A stretch of DNA of 64,000 bases from Rhizopus arrhizus (Eukaryota; Mucoromycota; Mucoromycetes; Mucorales; Rhizopodaceae): positions 1 through 64,000 of the forward strand of contig JAKZZE010000021.1 in assembly GCA_024220505.1 (NCBI GenBank). The letters run 5' to 3'. Both the position numbers and the translations under genes were made by a program. Shown one piece after another: positions 50,951 through 62,700 of this stretch. Below the pieces are notes generated by a model. That model had not been told where the DNA came from. It did not search any database and worked only from the letters and a program-made list of their open reading frames with translations. Positions within the stretch are counted from its first letter, which is position 1. Each line of letters begins with the position of its first letter.

Positions 50951-53900
50951 AATAAAAAAACTGAAGAAGAAGATACTAATCCATTTAAACTTTTGACTCC
51001 TATATTAATAGAGGGCAAGAAATTAATTGGAAAGATTGACACTGGCAGTGATATCACTTGTATATCAAAAATTTGTTTGAATAATAAATTGAATATTGAC
51101 AAAGTGAATTCTGTAAATGGTTATTTAAATTTTTTGTCTTCAGATAATAATTGTAAACGAATTGGACAAACTGATCCTCTCACTTTGACATATATGAATA
51201 ACATCTCTTTTAAACATTCTTTTGAAGTTGTAAATTTTAATGAGACAATGACACAAGAATTTGATGTCTTGCTTGGAACTGATGTTCTTGGAAAAATGAA
51301 TATCGGTCTCACTGGAGTAGCGTACAAGTACCCAGGTAATGAAGATGATTATTCAAATAGATTAAAAGAAGACGCACAATTCCTTAATATGAATTTTGAC
51401 GCTAACAATGAGATTGAACCTAACAACTCGCCTTATGGTACCGAAGATCAACAAAAGCAATTCATGGCTTATATCCAGAGTGCAATTGATGACAACCAAA
51501 ATATTCCTGCTGGATCTTTCTGCACAGTACCAGAATCTGTAGTAGAATTACCAATGGAAAAGGGAGCAAAGTCCTTTAAGAGACAATATCCAATTGCCCA
51601 CCGACAAATGCCTGAATTAGAAGAGCAAATAAATGAATGGTTAAAAGCAGGTATCATCAAAGAGAACCGCGCTAACACATCATTTAATAGTCCTTTATTA
51701 ATGGTACCAAAGAAAGATGAGAACAATGAGATAACGAGCCACAGAGTATGTTTGGATGTTCGTGGTATCAACAAACTAATCCCTGATGTCGTATATCCTG
51801 TTCCAAAAATAAGAAGCATATTTGACAACTTAGCTGGTGGTGAAGTATTCACTAAGATTGACTTGAAGAATGCATACAATAGTTTCCTTGTAGCCCCTAA
51901 AGATCAACACAAACTCTCCTTCCAATTTAAGAATCGAACATATACCTTCCAAGGATGTTGTTTCGGTCTAAAAACAGTTACTGCAATATTCTGTAAAGTG
52001 ATGAAAATACTCTTTGCAGATATGGATTTCATCGAGACCTATGTTGATGACTGTGTAATTAAAGGAACAGCTGAAAACCATGCTTCAAATGTAAAAAAGG
52101 TGATTGAACGATTAACTTCTGTCAACCTAAAAATCAATGTAAAAAAATGCAGTTGGTATCAACGATCAATCTACCTTTTAGGATTTGTAGTTGAAAGTGG
52201 TGGTATCATCAAAGTAGATCCACGCCGCTTAACAAACATCGATAGTTGGCCTATACCACGCAATAAAAAAGAAGTAATGCGATTAATGGGCATTGTATCA
52301 TATATGAGAGACTTTATACCTTTAATCTCTCGTGTAGCAGCACCTATCGACAGACTTCGTAATGATCCTGATGTAGAGAACAACTGGACACAAGAACATA
52401 CTGATGCATTCATTGCTTTGAAAGAGATTCTAAAATCAAAGACACTGTTGCACACTCCAGACTTATCTAAAAAATTCTATGTGGCTACTGATGCCTCACA
52501 ATATGGTGTTGGTGCAGTATTGACCCAAAGAGATGAGCTGAATAGAACTTTACATATTGCATTTGCATCTAAATCTTTGTCACCCTCTCAACGTAAGTGG
52601 AATACAACTAAACGTGAACTGTACGCGGTAGTGTTTGCACTAGAAAAATATCGTGAGTTTTTATGGGGAAATAAATTTGAATTACGTACTGACCACAAGG
52701 CTTTAATGTATTTACATACCCAAGAACAAGCAAACCCTATGATGATAGGCTGGTTAGAAACTTTATTAGATTTCAACTTTGATGTGATTCACATACAAGG
52801 AATTCTCGATCAATTACCAGATTTACTTTCTAGACTTTATGAACCTTGCTTGAATAATGAGTTCATGCTGGGTGGGGGTGATGCTGCGCAGAAAGAAAAT
52901 AAAAAAAAAAAAAAGGAAAATAAAAATAAAAATAAAAATAAAAATAAAAATAAAAATAAAAATAAAAATAAAAATAAAAATAAAAATAAAAATAAAATAA
53001 AAGTTAAAAGACAGACAAACTCTACAGCAAAGAGACACAACTTGATCTATAGTCAGGACAAGAAACTAAATGTGCTAGCTGTGAAAATAAAAAATAAAAA
53101 GTTTGCTAATAATCCCACAACTGACTATATGACTCCTCCACTTGAGAAGAGAGCACGTCTACTTGAAGATGCTCATACCTTCGGACACTTCGGTAGTACG
53201 AGTATTGTGGAGCAGTTACATTCCCAAGGACTTCATTGGAATAATATTTATAAAGATGCTACTGAGACAATCAAATCATGTATTGAATGCCAGAGACACA
53301 ATATAAGCAAGAAAGGTTATCATCCTTTAAAAAACATTCTTGCATATCTACCATTTGACCATATTGGAATTGATCTTTTAGGACCTTTACCTGTCACGGC
53401 AAATGAAAATGTCTATGACCTTGTGATGATAGATGTATGTACCAGGTACATCATACTGCGTCCGTTAAAAAATAAACAAAGTGACACTGTAGCAAAAGAA
53501 TTAATAAAAATCTTTGGTGACTATGGCATACCTAAAATCATTCAAAGTGATAACGGCAGAGAGTTTAAAAATAGCCTCATGCACTCATTATCCAAGCACC
53601 TAGGAATAGATCGCAGATACAGTACAGCCTTTCACAGTCGAGGTAATGGCGTGAGCGAGAGCGCTGTAAAGACGACATTAAACACTATAAGAAAAATGGT
53701 TAATTCTAACAGTAATGATTGGGACGATGTATTGCCAATTGTCCAACTAGCGTCGAATTATAAAATAAGACACCGTTCAAAGAGTGCTCCATTTTCCTTG
53801 ATGTTTGCTCGAAGACTTAATAGCTTTGAGGATTACAGTGATCAGAGTATAGCTGATAAGATTCCTAATAGACCTGTTACAGAACAAGAGCTAATTGAGA

Positions 53901-54556
53901 GAACTGATCGCATGTACCAGATAGTGTTTCCTGCCATTCGTGAAAGAACACAGAAGATCATAGAGGAAGCAAACAAGAGGTTCAATGACAAAAATATGAT
54001 CATAGATCTTCCGAAGGATACTGCAGTTATGGTTAGATTACCAGGACGGACTAGTAAGTTGTCACCTCTTTATGAAGGGCCTTACATTGTCGTTCGAAAA
54101 ACTCAAGGTGGTTCCTATGTCTTAAAAGATGAGCAAAATGAACTGTTACATCGTGAATATGTCCCATCAGAACTCAAGGTAGTCTCTATTGACGAAACAG
54201 CTATAGAAGATGAATACTATGAAGTTGAGGATATTAGAGATCACAGAGGCGGTCCAGGACAAAGAGAGTACCTTGTAAAATGGGCTGGTTAAGGTGAAAG
54301 AGAGAATACGTGGGAAAAAGCATCATCCTTCTCCAGCACAGTACCCATTGATAAATATTGGCTTAAGAGAAAAAAGTTGAAGGAATTAGAGCAAGCAAGA
54401 AAGCAAAGGATGATAGCTAACGAAATAGACTACACTAAAAAGACTTCTGCTAGACCTAATGTGACTGAAGAAAACAAGAACTATAAAAGAAAGGACATGG
54501 TACAAGATAGCACAGTCCTTAGAAAAAGTAAAAGAATAAGAAACAATAGAAACTAA
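50951..54556 (+). pseudogene. Gypsy-2 pol (protease, RT, RNase H, integrase, chromodomain) with a premature stop
   Basis: In order: protease IGKIDTGSDITC; reverse transcriptase with VCLDVRGINK, FTKIDLKNAY and YVDDC; RNase H with VATDASQYGVGAVLTQ and RTDHKALMYLH; a lysine/asparagine run; integrase zinc site HTFGHFG...CIECQRH; core IGIDLLGP and QSDNGREFKN; then YEGPYIVVRK and a chromodomain. The frame stops with TAA at 54,290-54,292 inside the chromodomain (VKWAG, stop, GERENTWEK), where a Tyr-like residue is expected, and then stays open to 54,556. Enzyme domains are otherwise whole. The chromodomain would be lost, which should affect integration targeting. Confidence 0.9.
52901..52998 (+). 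repeat. In-frame AAAAAT hexanucleotide array in Gypsy-2 pol
   Basis: Roughly a dozen tandem AAAAAT units encode an alternating Lys-Asn run between RNase H and integrase. A hexamer cannot shift the frame when it expands or contracts, so length change here is tolerated. The corresponding linkers in Gypsy-1 and Gypsy-3 are lysine-rich but not repetitive. Confidence 0.93.
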
Positions 54557-54711
54557 AAAAAAAAAAAAAAAAAAAAAGTTCATGTAGCAGAGCGGCCGCT
54601 GACTTCATAAACTTGCTGAGCATCAAGATACATAAATTAACCAATAAGAAAATAACATTTAGTATCTGCATGAATGCCGACCTGACTATTGTCAAGTCTG
54701 GGGGAGGATAA

Positions 54712-55172
54712 TGTTGTAAACATAGTTATTTTCTATATGATATCAGTTGTATTAAAATAAATAACGATACACAAAAAGATTAAACTATGATTGAACAATT
54801 CCACACTTTTCCAAATTTAGAACAATAAGATCAATATCTGTCATCCTAGAGAGTCTAATCAATTGTCAACCCCAAAAGTAATTAGATCAAAGTTAATTGA
54901 CTGGTTATTATTTCTATTGTTCAATTTCAGATGCATATATTAGAACATCGACAAGCTTTAGCTTAATCATTGGTTCTTCAGCACGACATCGTGACCGAGT
55001 CTATATCTTTTATATCTACGCTCACAAAGAATATAAATAGATGCCAACTTTTTATCCATAAAGCGTGGCCCTTTCGCAATATAAAGAAATCTGCAATAAA
55101 GAAGGATTTTAATTTTATATTGCTGCTATTGTTTTTTTGTTTAATTTTTTATTTAATCTTGCGATTAAAGCA
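54712..55172 (+). repeat. Gypsy-2 3' LTR
   Basis: 461 bp, preceded by polypurine tract GGGGGAGGATAA and followed by the CCGCA target duplication. Confidence 0.93.
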
Positions 55173-55247
55173 CCGCAATTACTCGCGCACTGTTCGAGGA
55201 ACGAGTGTTGTTGTAGAACAGCGTCTGATCATAACGGACATTGAATA
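55173..55247 (+). pseudogene. C-terminal end of the gag-like gene split by Gypsy-2
   Basis: Counting one CCGCA, the sequence joins in frame with 49,052. The tail reads RTVRGTSVVVEQRLIITDIE and then stops. The A/T-rich 3' flank (55,248-55,313) also resembles the flank after 58,539. Best seen as the remnant of a second copy of that gene. Confidence 0.6.
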
Positions 55248-55315
55248 ATCACAACTAAAAGAAGTATATTAAAATTGATAAAAGATAATAATTTAAATCT
55301 TTATCAAATAAAATA

Positions 55316-56984
55316 CAGTGGCTCACAAAATTGTACAAGTGTTTTGCATTTTTTGCTTCAGTAAAATTTATCGACACTAAAACGATAAATAAGCTACAGC
55401 ATGTTATACATCATTCGAAAGTATAGCTTCTTGGCGTTTTGCTAATATTATTTAGTCGGCGATAAAATCAGTTTTGATGGAGTTATGACCGTTTACAAAT
55501 GCCGACTACACTTGTACAATTTTGGGACCGATGTTTTCCAATAAGGTTTTTATTTAAAAGTGTGCGCTAATAGTTGATCCAAAGACCCTTATTTTCTATA
55601 ATGTCAATACATCGTTGAGGCATAGTTTCAATATAAATTTGACATTCTTTTTCGGTAATTTCGTACCAAGTCTCGAACGTACGAGTCCATAGTTCATCCA
55701 TAGAGATAGGAGGTAAATCGTACCGCTTAAACAAGCGTTTTTTTAAGGTATTCCACATATTTTCAATTGGATTTAAGTCTGGAGACTGTGGAGGCCACTC
55801 CATTGTTGTAAAATCCTGTTTATACAGCCATTTAGATACGATTTTGGACTTATGCTTCGGATCGTTATCTTGCATAAATTCAAAATCAGTCATTCTCAGG
55901 CCATTTTCTTTACAATAGTCGGTCATAGACTTCACCAAATCATCTTGCAATACAGATAAATAGACACTCTTGTCCATATTATTGCCTACGTCGACAATAT
56001 ACCCAACCCTGTACCAGCTAATACAGCTCCAAACCATAAATGAGCCTCCACCATGTTTTACGGTTTGCTTTACATGGCTTCTTTTAAGCTTCTCATTTGG
56101 TTGTTTCCAAGCATAAAGCTTACCATCCGATCCAAAACGATTAACTTTAGTCTCATCAGACCAAATCACGCGTTTCCAGTCTTCTATGGTCCAGTCAACG
56201 TGATTAAGAGCCCAGTCCAATCGCTTTCGTCTGTTTACTTCACTGAGCAATGGTTTTTGAGGCTTCACAAAAGAGGTTAAACCAGACCTACGCAACGATC
56301 TTCGAACTGTTTCAGCTGATATAATCTTTTGCAAGTCATTCTCAAGTGTGTTTCTGGCTTCTACTGCATTCTCTTGACCTTTAACAGTTATCAATCGGAC
56401 TAAATACTGATCATCCCTGCTGCTGAGTAACTTGGGGCGACCTTCTTTAATGCTCTTTACTTCGTTTTTTATTGTTTTTCGAACATTCTGAACAGTTCCA
56501 CGGCTTGCTCCAGTTATTTTTACTGTTTTTGATATAGAGTATCCGCTTTTTAAGCAGCTGATGATACGATTACGGAGATCTTCTCTGATAGGTTGCATAT
56601 TGGACGTTGGTACACTTTTATATAGCAGTTAGCTCCTGTAGATGTAAGTAAAATGGCAAAAAAGGAAAGAAAAACATACTTTGAGCATTGAAGAATAAAA
56701 AAAAATCTTTTCTGGTGGCTTACGCGCTGTGATGAGCAAGATTATAAGCTGATATTGAAATATTTGAAACGGTCCCAAAATTGTACAAGTGTAGTCGGCA
56801 TTTGTAAACGGTCATAACTCCATCAAAACTGATTTTATCGCCGACTAAATAATATTAGCAAAACGCCAAGAAGCTATACTTTCGAATGATGTATAACATG
56901 CTGTAGCTTATTTATCGTTTTAGTGTCGATAAATCCTACTGAAGCAAAAAATGCAAAACACTTGTACAATTTTGTGAGCCACTG
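55316..56984 (-). mobile_element. Tc1-D (1,669 bp) with about 215 bp terminal inverted repeats, intact
   Basis: TA targets are at 55,314-55,315 and 56,985-56,986. The ends start CAGTGGCTCACAAAATTGTA. Each long repeat has AAAATTGTACAAGTG at the outside and the same motif inverted at its inner edge. A fragment of a second copy is at 38,021-38,125. Confidence 0.94.
55567..56598 (-). CDS. Tc1/mariner transposase, DD34E, intact
   Basis: 343 residues, starting MQPIREDLRNRIISCLKSGY. A helix-turn-helix at about 10-50 (ISKTVKITGASRGTVQNVRK) is followed by the GRPK linker at 53-56. Catalytic Asp 148 (VIWSDETKVN), Asp 244 (FMQDNDPKHKSK) and Glu 279 (SPDLNPIENMW) have 34 residues between the last two. 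GGGSFMVWSCIS is the glycine box. It ends GLWINY. There are no lesions, and the coding region sits between long inverted repeats with the stop close to the inner edge of one of them. A strong candidate for an active element. Confidence 0.95.
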   Translation of the reverse strand: MQPIREDLRNRIISCLKSGYSISKTVKITGASRGTVQNVRKTIKNEVKSIKEGRPKLLSSRDDQYLVRLITVKGQENAVEARNTLENDLQKIISAETVRRSLRRSGLTSFVKPQKPLLSEVNRRKRLDWALNHVDWTIEDWKRVIWSDETKVNRFGSDGKLYAWKQPNEKLKRSHVKQTVKHGGGSFMVWSCISWYRVGYIVDVGNNMDKSVYLSVLQDDLVKSMTDYCKENGLRMTDFEFMQDNDPKHKSKIVSKWLYKQDFTTMEWPPQSPDLNPIENMWNTLKKRLFKRYDLPPISMDELWTRTFETWYEITEKECQIYIETMPQRCIDIIENKGLWINY

Positions 56985-56986
56985 TA

Positions 56987-57414
56987 TATTCTTCTTCTTT
57001 TTATATAAAACTATCACAATTAGATTCATTCTATAAAGTAAACATGAACAATAAATAAGTCATGATCTTTACTATTCATTATTTCTGTAAATGAATAATA
57101 ATGGATCAGGTACCTAGTCAACTTTGATCTGACTGGAGGCATTTCATATAAATATATCTTTTCTCTCAATGAAGACGGGACAATTATCCCAGATCAGTTA
57201 AAGAACAATAAGATCTATAAAAACAACGAATTAAAAATTTTCATAATCGATTCAGTGATCATTCTTCAATCAAACATGTCAATTATTGGATCTACGCTCA
57301 TAACTACTCATTTACCCGCCAACAGATAGAAGAATATAAATAGTAGACTTTGTAATGATTTCTTTTGAACAATTAAGATTGTCTTAAATAAAGTTCAGTC
57401 TCAAAAAGTATTCT
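56987..57414 (+). other. LTR-like segment 5' of the gag-like gene
   Basis: It contains ATCTACGCTCA, a TATA-like GAATATAAATAGTAG and an AATAAAG polyadenylation-like signal in the same order as the Gypsy-2 LTR, and a shared AGAACAATAAGATC. Exact boundaries and a target duplication could not be fixed. It may be the 5' LTR of a gag-only element or a diverged solo LTR. Confidence 0.4.
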
Positions 57415-58539
57415 TTGGTTTTTATTGCTACCTTTAAATTACTTTACCAGAACATAACAAGTGTCACTGCATTTGAAGATCCCGCCGCCAAAGCATTGTC
57501 TCGAGAACGTCGACAAGCAAGATTATGGATTCAGTCATCCGAAAAAAATAATGCAGTCTTTGACCTCCAGTCGACAACTGTAACTCCTTCAGCCTTTTTT
57601 GCAGCATTATCAGCTCAGTATCCTGATGCCATAGGCGCTGTGCCCGTTCAACAAGGTTCAGTTAATGGCACTGTCATTGCCTTTGATTCATTAGAAGCTC
57701 GCACTCGGGCTTGTTCAATCGGTATTAAAGTCCATTCGTTTACAATTATTGGTACACCCACTTTGGACGCCACCAGTACTGTTTATCGTCTTTCCTTGGA
57801 CAAACTTCCTCTTCTTCGACCCACGGAACTTACACCTTTGTTAGCATCAGAGTTAGGACGATATGGTAAAGTCCTCCATGTTGGACTCCTTCTTGACCCT
57901 TCTACCAACTTGTTTTTTGGTAAAGGGTATGCACTTATTGACACTGCTGAGGGCAATGGCGTCAAGCTCCAGCCTTTGTCTCACGAGATCGCCCTGTCCA
58001 ACCACCGTATTGTTTTCGCTTCCTGGAGGGGAATGGAACAACACTGCTTCTATTGTCATAAAGCTGGTCATACGAAGGTTCTCTGCCCTTGATTGCAATG
58101 TCAACGCAATAAGACATGCTACACCTGCGGCAGTCCGGGTCACCTCTTCCGTGATTGTCCCAAACGTGCAACGGATACAGTAGGCGACAAGCGCCAACGA
58201 ACCGACCATTTGAGTCCTACTGTTCAGACGCGTAGTCAATCAAAACGCAACACAATTACTCTGGGTGACTTTGTGACACCTGATCGGCCCAAGACAGCCT
58301 CGTCTTCACAGACCACCAGTGTGCTGGCCCAAACAGAACCCGCCCCAGAAGCACCCTCCGATAGCACTTCACCCGCGGCTACCGCTCCCACAAAGAAAAA
58401 GGAATCCAAGACCGCCAAGGATTCGGTGAACGAATCTACTGCTAGAGGCACCATACTGTCGACTCAATTTAACGATGATGATGACCTTGTTGTAGAACAG
58501 CAACTGATCGTAGTTGACATTGATAAATATAAGTCTTAA
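57415..58539 (+). pseudogene. Gag-like zinc-knuckle protein gene with an in-frame TGA
   Basis: One frame reads from about 57,415 to 58,539 except for TGA at 58,090-58,092, inside the knuckle region (HCFYCHKAGHTKVLCP, stop, LQCQRNKTCYTCGSPGHLFR). A CGA-to-TGA change is likely. The C-rich part has CFYC...HTKVLC and CYTCGSPGHLFRDC, CCHC-type RNA-binding knuckles. The tail is Ser/Thr/Pro-rich and ends LVVEQQLIVVDIDKYKS. No ATG is found at the N-terminus, so the 5' end is spliced, truncated or replaced by the LTR-like segment before it. No protease or reverse transcriptase follows. It could be the gag of a non-autonomous LTR element or a LINE ORF1; I cannot decide. Confidence 0.65.
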
Positions 58540-58659
58540 TACAAGATCATAATTAAAGAAAATAAAAATATAAGTTTATTTAAATAAGATCGTACAATCA
58601 ATTCCAATTAAGCATGTTCTTTTAGAATATGTTTTGTATTAATGAGAGTTCTTTGATAA

Positions 58660-59084
58660 TGTTGTATCCACACAACTAGTAAAGTGAACATTCATGGATA
58701 AACGAGAGATCTCCGCAATAGCCAACTCTGCCCTGTTGTCCCTATCGGCGTTCCCACGACTATATCGGAACCTGATTATAACAACGGCAGTTCAATCCAA
58801 CCTTGTTCGATAATTATCGTTAGATCAATAATTTATCTACTTCATTGTCCCTTGATTCGTCAAGAAGACAGCGGCTATTGATTATCTACTATCTTTCCTT
58901 TATCTTCCCATCCTTCCCACATTATTCTTTTAACCGATCAATTGAAATAGCGGTAAAGATCCAGACATCCAAAAAGTATAAATAGCCTCAAATGTTTTTA
59001 TTAATAAAGCAACATATAATCTTTAGTTTCACAACTATTGTCTTTTTTTAGTTTTTGTCTCTTATTTTAATACTTGGCAAAACA
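58660..59084 (+). repeat. Solo LTR (425 bp)
   Basis: It starts TGTTGTATCCACAC and ends TTGGCAAAACA, flanked by 5 bp duplications GATAA at 58,655-58,659 and 59,085-59,089. Inside are a TATA-like AAGTATAAATAGCC and an AATAAAG signal near the 3' end. No internal region exists, as expected after LTR-LTR recombination. The strand is set by TATA-to-polyadenylation order. 59,090-59,281 holds nothing I can name. Confidence 0.85.
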
Positions 59085-59281
59085 GATAAGAAGAAGTATC
59101 AACTAAAATAACAAGATCCAATCCAATATCAGGAATATTGCTAATCTTTCACATAATTGAAATAACGCGTAAAATAACGTTATTCAAATCAGTGAGGGAT
59201 TCCCAGAATAAAAGATAATCTATGACAGACATACAAAAGAACAAATGAAAAGTTTTTATAATCATAATTATAGATGACACT

Positions 59282-59626
59282 TGTTAAAGTATGAGATATT
59301 TGCAGATAACGAAGTGAGAAAAAAGAAAGGAAAATAGTGCTTGAAAACTAGTGAATGAGTCTCTATGTAACCTCTTTATTAGATTTCAAGACGAGAGAGA
59401 GAACCCATTTAATCAAACTACGCCTTTATATAGGAAATGAAATTATTCAGGGACCGAAGTGAGTTCAAGGTCAATTTTAGTATTGAGCTTGAACAATATA
59501 AACATTGTATATGAGCTTTTAAGGAATATGTAATAAGTAATATTATGTATTCAGTACTTGCTATTTCTTATATAAGATCTGAGTAATCTCATACGAATAA
59601 TAGTATTTAATGAGGTAAATACGACA
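59282..59626 (-). repeat. Gypsy-3 3' LTR (probable)
   Basis: On minus it starts TGTCGTATTTACC directly after a polypurine tract (GGTCGGGGGCTA) and ends CATACTTTAACA, 345 bp. A TATA-like CCTATATAAAGG and an AATAAAG signal occur on minus in the right order. The outer end is inferred from the TG...CA rule because the partner LTR is outside the window. Confidence 0.7.
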
Positions 59627-59688
59627 TAGCCCCCGACCAGTATGAGATTATTTTGAAGAAAATCTTGTGACTATTTTTAATATAGATG

Positions 59689-59726
<38 letters not shown>

Positions 59727-59735
59727 AAAAGTAAT

Positions 59736-62700
59736 TTACTTATGAAGAGATTTAAGTCGTTTACTGGATCGAGTAATTGTGGATGAAGTATTACAAACGT
59801 TTTTAGTTGGAGGCTTATTACGACGAGTTCTTTTAACAGATCGTGTTGAAGAGCCAACATTAGATTTAATTGTGGATTTTTTATCAATCAAATTAGAATT
59901 GGTTTCCTCATCAGAAGAGAAATGTTTCATAGCAGCACTTATAGTACCAGATGGTGTAGATTTTAATGCTTCAGATGATGATGGAGAATTGGTAATTGGA
60001 GCATTTTTTGGAGGAATATACTTTTTACCAAGATTTTTCCAATAGTTGCGTAGTATGTTAGGGTCATTAAACTTATCTGCAGATAGCCATTCATCCCACT
60101 CACTGCTATAGTTTTTCCAACGTACAAGGTACTCACGGTCTTTTGGAGGGCCACGATGGTTTATAACTGCCTCGATTTCGAAATTTATGATTTCATTACC
60201 TTCATCATCCAGTTCGATCACTTCTTCATTAGAGATTAATTTCAGCTCAACAGAAGTGTAGGCACGAGGCATAAGGACACCAGTTTCGTCACGTAAGATA
60301 TAGGCATTTCCTTTATTTTTACGTACGACTGTATATGGTCCTTCATAAGCAGGAGCAAGTTGACCGGATTTGTTTGGAATACGAACCATGACATGGGAGC
60401 CAGGTGTGTAATCAACAAGCCTATGAGAATCATTGAACTTTGCTTGTTCAAGTTCTATTTGTGCTTTGGTTTTGTTAACGATAGCTGGGAATACAATACC
60501 AGTCATATAGTCAATGCGTTTCATGAGTTCTTCATGAGACATTGGTGGTTTATCTTTAACTTCTTTGAGCTTATCTTTGTCAGATCGAAAACCATAAGGT
60601 TCGTTCATTTTACGTGCGAACATGAGAGAGAAAGGTGTGGAATTTAACCGTTTGGATATACGATTATTCATAGCAAGTTGAATAGATGGAAGATATAAAT
60701 CCCAATCATTGCCAACACCATGAGTGGCTTTAGCCAGTAATTTTTTGACTGATTGTACAGTACGTTCACTGATTCCATTAGCAGATGGGTGTAGAGGGGT
60801 GATGAATCGATGATCATAGCCCATAGCATCAGCTAAATCTTTAGAGAGCGAGTTTTTAAACTCTGTTCCATTATCACTTTGAAGTTTTGTAGGAAAACCC
60901 ATAGTTGAGAATACGTCAATAAGAGAGCGTAAAATTGTATCTGATCTTTTATCAGGTAGAGCACGAAGTATACAAAAACGTGTACAAACATCGATGATAA
61001 CCATAAAATAATTATTATTGTAAACGGAAGTAGTATGCATAGGACCACCAAGATCAATAGCATAATGATCACCAGGGTAGTAGCTATAAATGCTGCGTAG
61101 AGGATGGAAGCCTCTTTTTTCTATATTATATTTCATACAATCTTTGCATTGCTTAATGAATTTAATGCAATCACCTATCAGGTTAGGCCAATGAATACCG
61201 TCATTATGGAGACGTTTGACCATTTGTTCAGCACCATAGTGACCAATTTTATTATGGGCATCTATAAGTAACTGTTGGTGTTCAGCCAAAGGCGGTGTAA
61301 GATAATCCGAATATAATGGCTGTGCAGATTGTACATAAAATAGGTATTGATCATTGATGTTATTATCAATATTTCTTAGATCAGTATTTTCTTTAACTTG
61401 ATTGATGTCCTTTTGTGCATCAGAAGTTGTAGTTTCTTGAATTACTGAAATAATGTTAATAGCAGCATTGTATTTAGAATAAGCTCGATGTCTTTTCTTT
61501 GTATTGATTGTCTCAGAAATAGCATGATTCTGTCTATACGAGGATAATCTTTTGCCTTTTTTGATATCACTTTCATGCTCGACCGTATCCTTTGGCGGAT
61601 ATAATCTGGATAGTTTGTCAGGTAAGACATTTTCCAATCCGGGAACATGAATGACACTAAAGCTATAATCAAGGATGACGTCAAGCCATTTAATAAGCAT
61701 ACTATTTGCATTCTTTTGGGAATGAATATAGCATAAAGCTTTATGGTCAGTGTATAAAGTAAATCGTGTGCCCCATATGAATTTATGAAATTGGGTTAAG
61801 GCATAAACTACACCAAGCAATTCACGCATTGTAACACTGTAGCGTTTTTCGCTTCTTGACAGGGAACGGGACATGAAACCAATGTATCTTTTGATTTTAG
61901 ATATTTCGCCATTGGGTTTAGTCACTTCGAACTCTTGATATAAGCAACAACCAGTACTGTAATCTGATGAATCAGTAGCGATACAAAATGGTTTTGACAG
62001 ATCAGGATGGGATAACATCAATTCTGAAGACAAAATGTGCTTGATACTATCAAAGTGCATTTGATGCTCTTTTGTCCATTCGAAAGGACCTTTAACTTTT
62101 TCATCATGGCAACGCAAAGCATCTAAGGGAGCCATGAGAAGTGCAGCATTGGGAGTATGTTGTCTAAAATAGTTGACAAACCCAAGAAAACTTTGCACTT
62201 GCTTCTGAGTAGTAGGACGAGGCCAATCGTATATATTTGTTAATTTTCGGGCATCTACCTGCTTTCCTGAGGCAGAAATAGAATATCCTAATAAGTAAAC
62301 GGCAGATTTTGCCAAATAGGTCTTTTCAAAGTTGATTTTTAAATTAGCATCAGTTAATATTTGTAGCACTTTTTTAACATGAAGAAAATGTGCATGTATA
62401 GATGAACTGAATATACAGATATCATCAACAAAACATTTTACATAAGGAAAATCTTTAAATAATGTTAACATTATACGAGAGAATAACTGACTTATTGTAG
62501 ATATTCCAAAAGGAGCGCCTCTATACATATATTGTAAATTATTGGGTTCAGTAAAAGTAGTTTTAATTTGATCATCCTTATTTACAGGAAACTGATTAAA
62601 TGCAGATTTTAGATCTAACGTGCTAAAAATGACTGCACCAGACATAGAATTGAATATGTCGTTAATTAATGGAAGTTGATGATTATCAACTGGTAAGACC

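Larger units (their letters stand above)
49058..55172 (+). mobile_element. Gypsy-2: complete Ty3/gypsy chromodomain retrotransposon
   Basis: A 463 bp 5' LTR (49,058-49,520) and a 461 bp 3' LTR (54,712-55,172) both start TGTTGTAAACATAG and end in CA. The 5 bp target duplication CCGCA lies at 49,053-49,057 and 55,173-55,177. The polypurine tract CTGGGGGAGGATAA directly precedes the 3' LTR. The LTRs have a TATA-like GAATATAAATAGATG. Coding is on plus but interrupted by two in-frame stops. Confidence 0.95.

Noticed and set aside
52823..53038. Phe/Ile/Leu-rich minus-strand frames resembling a membrane protein
   Set aside because: They are the complement of the AAAAAT array in Gypsy-2 pol and have no independent support.
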